Assembly: GCA_021781495.1 (NCBI GenBank)
Contig: JAJXWS010000019.1
Span: forward strand, 1 to 45,861
Length of the DNA stretch: 45,861 bases
Direction of reading: 5' to 3'
Source: Acidobacteriota bacterium
Lineage (GTDB): Bacteria > Acidobacteriota > Terriglobia > Terriglobales > Acidobacteriaceae
Shown here: piece after piece, positions 42,169 through 45,861 of the stretch
Layout of the letters: every line of letters begins with the position of its first letter
Position numbering within the stretch: position 1 is the first letter of the stretch
Notes under the pieces: model-generated
Told to the model about the DNA's origin: nothing
Database searches by the model: none
Seen by the model: the letters and a program-made list of their open reading frames with translations, nothing else
Translations under genes and position numbers: made by a program

Positions 42169-43182
42169 TTATTTGGATGCATCCGGTCCAGAATGGTTTC
42201 CTGAATCGGCAGAAGAATTTTCGTCGGCGGTGAACAGCGCGGGCGTCACGGTGGCGGTTACGACCACGCGGTCGCGCTTCTGGGTCACCTCGGCGGTCCG
42301 CAGCAGTTCCTTGAGCGCGTTGTTGGGGGGATTGGCGGCGAGCGGCGCGGTAAATCCGCGGGCCATGGTGACAAGAGTGGCCAGAGAGGCGGCCTGGCTG
42401 GCGGCCGTCTGGTCGTCCGGAGCAATCTCCTCCACCTTGAGCCGCAGAGCGCCGGCCAGGTGCAGGGTGGGCGTTACGCTGGCCACGATGGTGGAGCCGG
42501 ACTCAAGCGGCAGGGTGAAGCCGAAGATGCTGATGGCGCCGCGCTCGGAGAAGGGCAGGCCGATCTGGCCCACGCCCCAGGCCAGCGCCAGCAGCGGAAC
42601 ATCGTGGTAATGGCGCGACAGCAGCGTGGAGCCGGCAAAGGGCAGCGCGGCGGCGCGATGGCGATCGATGATGGAGTGGATCTGCTCCGGCGTGGGCGTG
42701 TTGGAGACGGCCACCATGTCATAGCCAATCTGTGCCACGCGCACGGTGCGGTCTTCCGAGGGGATGTTGTAGATGGTCTTGCCGGCGTAGTTTTCGCGCG
42801 AGGTGGCGTGAGCCTCCAGCCAGGAGTTCAGGCGCTTGCCGGTCAGCTTGCCCACCAGCACCAGCGAATAGGCCACGGGGCCGTTGGGGCCGTTGGGGTC
42901 GGGCATGCGATGCAGCGCAATGGCGGCCTGGTCCAGGTCGCGCTCCCAGTCAATTCCGGTGGCGTCCACAAACTGCTGGTACTCCGGCACGCGCTGCGGC
43001 GGCTTCAGGCCCTTGTGGAAAAAGCCGCGGATGGGCTTGAGGTTGATGTAGATGATGCCGTCGGACTCGGGCAGCAGCCGCGCCGCCTCCGGCGGAGCCT
43101 TGGAGCGCAGGAAGATGGCCACGGCCAGCAACAGCAGGACCGCGGCCACAATCATGAGCGTTCTGCGCGTACGTCGGTGCAT
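42169..43182 (-). CDS. Membrane-anchored hypothetical protein
   Basis: A 337-residue protein with one N-terminal anchor (RTLMIVAAVLLLLAVAIFLRS, about residues 8-28) and a large extracytoplasmic part. It opens with LLPESDGIIYINLKPIRGFF, a pattern common in uncharacterised acidobacterial proteins. It then continues as a mixed alpha/beta domain with no catalytic motif that I recognise. It has two repeating-looking strands: GPVAYSLVLVGKL and KTIYNIPSEDRTVRVAQIGYDMVAVSNTPTPEQIHSIID. The protein ends in a Ser/Asp-rich tail. It is convergent with the GH5 gene. Function unknown. The ATG at 43182 is preceded on its strand by a weak purine site. Confidence 0.7.
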   Translation of the reverse strand: MHRRTRRTLMIVAAVLLLLAVAIFLRSKAPPEAARLLPESDGIIYINLKPIRGFFHKGLKPPQRVPEYQQFVDATGIDWERDLDQAAIALHRMPDPNGPNGPVAYSLVLVGKLTGKRLNSWLEAHATSRENYAGKTIYNIPSEDRTVRVAQIGYDMVAVSNTPTPEQIHSIIDRHRAAALPFAGSTLLSRHYHDVPLLALAWGVGQIGLPFSERGAISIFGFTLPLESGSTIVASVTPTLHLAGALRLKVEEIAPDDQTAASQAASLATLVTMARGFTAPLAANPPNNALKELLRTAEVTQKRDRVVVTATVTPALFTADENSSADSGNHSGPDASK

Positions 43183-43248
43183 GAAAGCCGTCAGGATTAA
43201 GCTATCACCTTCGGCTTGTCCGGGATACGAGGCGACTTGCTGACGGAA

Positions 43249-44115
43249 TTACTGCGATTGAGCGGGTAGTTGTTCCATTTCCGCGTTAAGGTGCACGCTT
43301 CCACCGGTGACGTTCAGCTTGCGACTCCAGTCAGAGTAGCCTTTCTTCTTCACTGTAACTTCATGGCTGCCGGGTGCGACTGTCACGGTTGAGGGTGTAT
43401 TACCGACAAAGCCGCCGTCTACCTCAATGTCTGCACCGGTAGGCGTGGAATCAATGATCAGGTTGGCCTGAGCTGTCGGTGCAGGGGCCTGAGCCGGTGC
43501 GGCGGGTGCTGGTGCCTTGACTCCGAAGCGTGTCATGTCGAGGTGCATATCGCCTTCGACAAAGGCCGTGATTTCGGTGCCTTGTGGAATCGTGATGTCC
43601 TTGCCGTGTATGAACAGAAACAGTGGCGCTGCGGGAAAGAAGACGATAGAGGTTGCCACGATAGCACCAGTCATGGCTCCAACATGGCCACCGCCCTTGG
43701 TGTCCTTTACCGCGCGAAGGGCAACCTTCTCTTGGTCCGCGAGGCGGGCATAGCTGATGTTGACGTTCAGTTTGCCTGCGCGCCCCATGCTTTTCTTGTG
43801 CTCCGCTTCAGTCACTGTGCCGATGGCAATGGCACCCTTTGGGAGCACTACGACATCGTCCACTTTTATTTCTTCAACTACTTCAAATGGAATTTCCTGG
43901 CCGACCTTTGCATCGGCAGAAGAGATGGTCTGGCTAAGACGGAGTTTGACTGGCGTACCGTCTAGCAGGGTATGCGGTGGTGGCGGTTGGGATGAGTTAT
44001 CGTGTGCTGGGGCTTGCGGTGTAGGTGAGGAGTTTGTGCCGGTAGGAGTTTGTTGAGCAATGAGCGCACTGGCTAATCCAAGGATCAGGGCAGCCTGGGC
44101 TGCTTTTCGAAACAT
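43249..44115 (-). CDS. Exported PEGA-domain protein
   Basis: A 288-residue protein with a signal peptide (AAQAALILGLASALIAQ), a Pro/Ser/Gln-rich linker, and a beta-rich middle domain. That domain has LLDGTPVKLRLSQTISSADAKVG and VEEIKVDDVVVLPKGAIAIGTVTEAEHKK, a pattern shared with conserved acidobacterial exported proteins. The C-terminal ~70 residues are a PEGA domain (IIDSTPTGADIEVDGGFVGNTPSTVTVAPGSHEVTVKKKGY), a surface or sugar-binding-like module. There is also an internal hydrophobic segment around AIVATSIVFFPAAPLFLFIHG. The ATG at 44115 has GAGGAAAG as Shine-Dalgarno. Binding or envelope role is inferred. Confidence 0.83.
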   Translation of the reverse strand: MFRKAAQAALILGLASALIAQQTPTGTNSSPTPQAPAHDNSSQPPPPHTLLDGTPVKLRLSQTISSADAKVGQEIPFEVVEEIKVDDVVVLPKGAIAIGTVTEAEHKKSMGRAGKLNVNISYARLADQEKVALRAVKDTKGGGHVGAMTGAIVATSIVFFPAAPLFLFIHGKDITIPQGTEITAFVEGDMHLDMTRFGVKAPAPAAPAQAPAPTAQANLIIDSTPTGADIEVDGGFVGNTPSTVTVAPGSHEVTVKKKGYSDWSRKLNVTGGSVHLNAEMEQLPAQSQ

Positions 44116-44168
44116 TTGATCTTTCCTCTTTTCCAAGGCATTTTGAAACATGAAATGTGCGTTACCGC

Positions 44169-44197
44169 ATCCTCTGCTTAAACGCCAGATTGGTCAA
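44169..44197 (-). promoter_or_regulatory. Candidate promoter of the PEGA-protein gene
   Basis: On the minus strand TTGACC (44192-44197) is a good -35, with GAGGAT (44169-44174) as a partial -10 at 17-nt spacing, about 50 nt before the ATG. Confidence 0.35.
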
Positions 44198-44458
44198 GTC
44201 TGCAGTTAACTTACCGGGATAATATGTCTTGAGTTACCGCGCTGTTTTGAGCGTGAATCAGGCAGGCGCCGAGGGTGTAAACGGGCTTTGCGACGTCCGC
44301 TTCCGTGTGCTTGTGGAGGAGTGCCGGAGGTATCTGAAAGCCGGTTTGCTCCGGCGGCGGTCGTGTGCTAACCTTAGGTTCTGTGCCGTGGTATGCGCGG
44401 AGCGTTCGTGTGCCCCCGTATACTTCGGTTCTCCGGGTTGTTTAGCCGGGTGGTTTGG
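44198..44458. other. Intergenic region upstream of the tRNA cluster
   Basis: No gene with supporting signals is seen in this stretch between the PEGA gene and tRNA-Thr. TATACT at 44419-44424 is a plausible -10 for the tRNA transcript. A short reading frame from 44229 lacks a ribosome site and is not called. Confidence 0.5.
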
Positions 44459-44534
44459 GCTGGCGTAGCTCAGCTGGTAGAGCATCTGATTTGTAATCAG
44501 AGGGTCGGGGGTTCAAATCCCTTCGCCAGCTCCA
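44459..44534 (+). tRNA. tRNA-Thr (anticodon TGT)
   Basis: A complete cloverleaf: acceptor arms GCTGGCG / CGCCAGC, D-arm TAGCTCAGCTGGTAGAGC, anticodon loop TTTGTAA with TGT, T-arm GGGGGTTCAAATCCC, and encoded CCA. Reads ACA codons. Confidence 0.97.
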
Positions 44535-44716
44535 CTTGGGAAGCAAGACGGGGGCTGAAAACGGCAGCAAGTTTGGACCGGCGTCGAGCGGTTTAGGGGC
44601 GTCGGGCCTGTCCTCCGCGGTGATCCCACTGAGGTGCATGCTCCGACAGGCCGGAGAAACTCCGGTCGGGGCTTGATGCGCTGAAAGGGCTCAAAGCGGA
44701 AGGATAGGCAAACCGG
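44535..44716 (+). other. Spacer between tRNA-Thr and tRNA-Tyr with nested hairpins
   Basis: About 180 nt without a gene. CCTGTC (44609-44614) can pair with GACAGG (44645-44650), followed by a CCGGAG / CTCCGG hairpin (44651-44665, loop AAA). Spacers in tRNA operons are usually processing signals; no known RNA is recognised. Confidence 0.35.
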
Positions 44717-44804
44717 GCACAGGTGGCCGAGTGGTTAATGGCAGCAGACTGTAAATCTGCCGCTCTTTGGAGCTACGGAGGTTCGAATCCTCCCCTGTGC
44801 ACCA
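44717..44804 (+). tRNA. tRNA-Tyr (anticodon GTA)
   Basis: A class II tRNA of 88 nt: acceptor arms GCACAGG / CCTGTGC, anticodon loop CTGTAAA with GTA, a long variable arm, T-arm GGAGGTTCGAATCCTCC, and encoded CCA. Partner of the tyrS at 15453. Confidence 0.97.
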
Positions 44805-44821
44805 CGAATTGAGGGGCTGGA

Positions 44822-45073
44822 ATGCGCGGTGGATTGCAGCCGGGAACGCGATCGGGTTCCGATCTGGACCGGCGGTATCCGGTGGCACTGGCGCTGTACG
44901 GCGTGTTGATGGTGCTGGTCTGGTTTACGGTAGGCGAGGGCACAGTGGTGGTCCTCGGCAGGCCGGTGGAGTTGCGGTTGATCCCGATTCTGATCATCGG
45001 CAGCTTTGCTTTACGCACCGTGTTGGCCCACCAGGCGAATCGGATTCGCCATGGCGGGAGCGAAGGGCGGTAG
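44822..45073 (+). CDS. Small two-helix membrane protein inside the tRNA cluster
   Basis: An 83-residue protein with two hydrophobic stretches: PVALALYGVLMVLVWFTVGEG and LRLIPILIIGSFALRTVLAH. A charged N-terminus (GTRSGSDLDRRY) and a basic tail (HQANRIRHGGSEGR) surround them. The ATG is preceded by GAGGGGCTGG, a fair Shine-Dalgarno. It sits 18 bp after tRNA-Tyr and 32 bp before tRNA-Thr, so it would be co-transcribed with the tRNAs. I do not recognise the family. The clear helix pattern and the ribosome site argue that it is real. Confidence 0.6.
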   Translation: MRGGLQPGTRSGSDLDRRYPVALALYGVLMVLVWFTVGEGTVVVLGRPVELRLIPILIIGSFALRTVLAHQANRIRHGGSEGR

Positions 45074-45104
45074 TTCGATAGGCGCCCGGTAGTTTGCAGG
45101 TAGG

Positions 45105-45180
<76 letters not shown>

Positions 45181-45216
45181 GATTTTTGGCTGGCAGATCG
45201 CTGGCGGCTGGTTCGG

Positions 45217-45291
45217 GCGGGAGTAACTCAGTGGTAGAGTCACAGCCTTCCAAGCTGTTGGTCGCGGGTTCGATCCCCGTCTCCCGCTCCA
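45217..45291 (+). tRNA. tRNA-Gly (anticodon TCC)
   Basis: Acceptor arms GCGGGAG / CTCCCGC, anticodon stem ACAGC / GCTGT with TCC in the loop, T-arm GCGGGTTCGATCCCCGT, encoded CCA. Reads GGA and GGG. Confidence 0.97.
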
Positions 45292-45344
45292 GAAAATGGT
45301 TGTAAACGGAAGGGCCCGCAGGGTCCGGAGGCAACGCAGAGGCT

Positions 45345-45656
45345 ATGAAGTTCGAGCAGGCGCCAATCGAGGTCCGGGACGCGAATGGGTATGCGCAGCT
45401 GCATGCGCTGATCGACGCGGCGTTCGACGCGAGCGACGTTGAGGTCTTCCTCGATCGCGCTACCCGCTTCAAGCTGCGCGTGCGCGACTTTGAGGGCGTG
45501 GTGCAGCGCGGCCTGCTGGGCAAGGAAGCCGCTGGGCTGTATGCGTCGCTGCCGGTTTCCGACAAGGCCCTGACGCGCGAGCGCTATCTGCGGCAGGTGG
45601 AAGCCGTGCCCCAGGAGCTGCGGCAGAGATATTTCAAGGCGTACGCCTACTATTGA
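45345..45656 (+). CDS. Small conserved-looking protein between tRNA-Gly and tuf
   Basis: A 103-residue soluble, helical protein: YAQLHALIDAAFDASDVEVFLDRATRFKLRVRDFEGVVQRGLLG then a helical LTRERYLRQVEAVPQELRQRYFKAYAYY. The ATG has AGAGGC just upstream. It lies in the same direction as the tRNAs and 78 bp before tuf, so it is probably in the same transcript. No domain is recognised and no function is assigned. Clean coding character and sensible composition argue that it is genuine. Confidence 0.7.
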   Translation: MKFEQAPIEVRDANGYAQLHALIDAAFDASDVEVFLDRATRFKLRVRDFEGVVQRGLLGKEAAGLYASLPVSDKALTRERYLRQVEAVPQELRQRYFKAYAYY

Positions 45657-45734
45657 GGCCGGCGCCCGCAGGGTTTTTGCTTCGGGTTAGCCCGGAGCCA
45701 GTGAATACAGTCCAACGGAAGGGAATGAAGTTGC

Positions 45735-45861
45735 ATGGCGAAGGAAAAGTTTGACCGTTCGAAGCCGCACGTGAACGTGGGGACGATCGGGCACATTGAT
45801 CACGGCAAGACGACGTTGACGGCGGCGATCACGAAGGTGTTGTCGAAGCACAATCCGAAGA
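45735..45861 (+). CDS. tuf: Elongation factor Tu, N-terminal fragment (runs off the window)
   Basis: The first ~42 codons of EF-Tu: [20 protein letters not shown] followed by the P-loop [16 protein letters not shown]. The gene continues past the window's end, so only the start of the GTPase domain is seen. The position after tRNA-Thr and tRNA-Gly matches the common tRNA-tuf-secE-nusG arrangement. EF-Tu delivers aminoacyl-tRNA to the ribosome. AAGGGAATGAAG upstream serves as Shine-Dalgarno. Confidence 0.97.

Noticed and set aside
43543-43965. A 140-codon plus-strand frame
   Set aside because: Lies wholly antisense to the PEGA-domain gene, which has a signal peptide, domain and ribosome site.

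Overview
The window is GC-rich bacterial DNA that looks chromosomal. It most likely comes from an Acidobacteriota genome of the Acidobacteriaceae / Terriglobia type. The grounds are the mix of genes (egtB-egtD, a DUF5666 protein, a PEGA-domain protein, GH5 and GH27 glycoside hydrolases, several secreted or anchored hypotheticals), the intergenic palindromic repeats built around GGGGCACCCGG, and strong purine-rich Shine-Dalgarno sites. The genus is an inference from gene content. No phage, conjugative element or CRISPR array is visible.

Layout. 1-9.5 kb: a repeat cluster, a CPA2 cation/proton antiporter (-), a large FAD/Fe-S oxidoreductase (+), a small ABM-like protein, a small membrane protein, recA, an FAD amine-oxidase-like protein (-) and coaD. 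9.5-11.4 kb: a beta-barrel protein and a REP-associated tyrosine transposase (RAYT) framed by inverted and direct repeats. 11.4-18.2 kb: two class I aminotransferases, the GDP-mannose pair manC and phosphomannomutase, tyrS (-), and a candidate alanine-rich leader peptide in front of the second aminotransferase. 18.2-18.9 kb: a purine-rich stretch with no gene, carrying a diverged 290-nt-period duplication and ending in an intrinsic terminator; I read it as an unidentified large non-coding RNA. 19.0-27.3 kb: a large polytopic membrane protein, a small membrane protein, three MFS transporters of different subfamilies and a multi-span membrane protein. 27.3-31.5 kb: a two-domain ThyX-like protein, a YqjF/DUF2071 protein, fabG and a DUF5666 protein. 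31.5-36.2 kb: a TPR protein and egtB-egtD (ergothioneine core) diverge around a perfect palindrome, followed by a GH27 alpha-galactosidase. 36.2-39.5 kb: a hypothetical, gltX and thiL, all on the minus strand. 39.7-44.1 kb: an M23 peptidase, a GH5 glycanase, an anchored hypothetical and a PEGA protein. 44.4-45.9 kb: tRNA-Thr, tRNA-Tyr, tRNA-Thr, tRNA-Gly and the start of tuf, with two small genes in between.

Genes that work together: phosphomannomutase and ManC make GDP-mannose. EgtD trimethylates histidine and EgtB adds the sulfur donor to start ergothioneine. The tRNA-tuf block is the familiar translation cluster that in many bacteria continues into secE-nusG-rpl.

The two observations most worth following up are the 18.3-18.9 kb RNA candidate, whose terminator carries a strand signal (two G-U pairs that become A-C mismatches on the other strand), and the alanine-rich, apparently leaderless mini-ORF upstream of the alanine-type aminotransferase. 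The RAYT with its repeat family is a recognisable system, here with unusually clear flanking symmetry.
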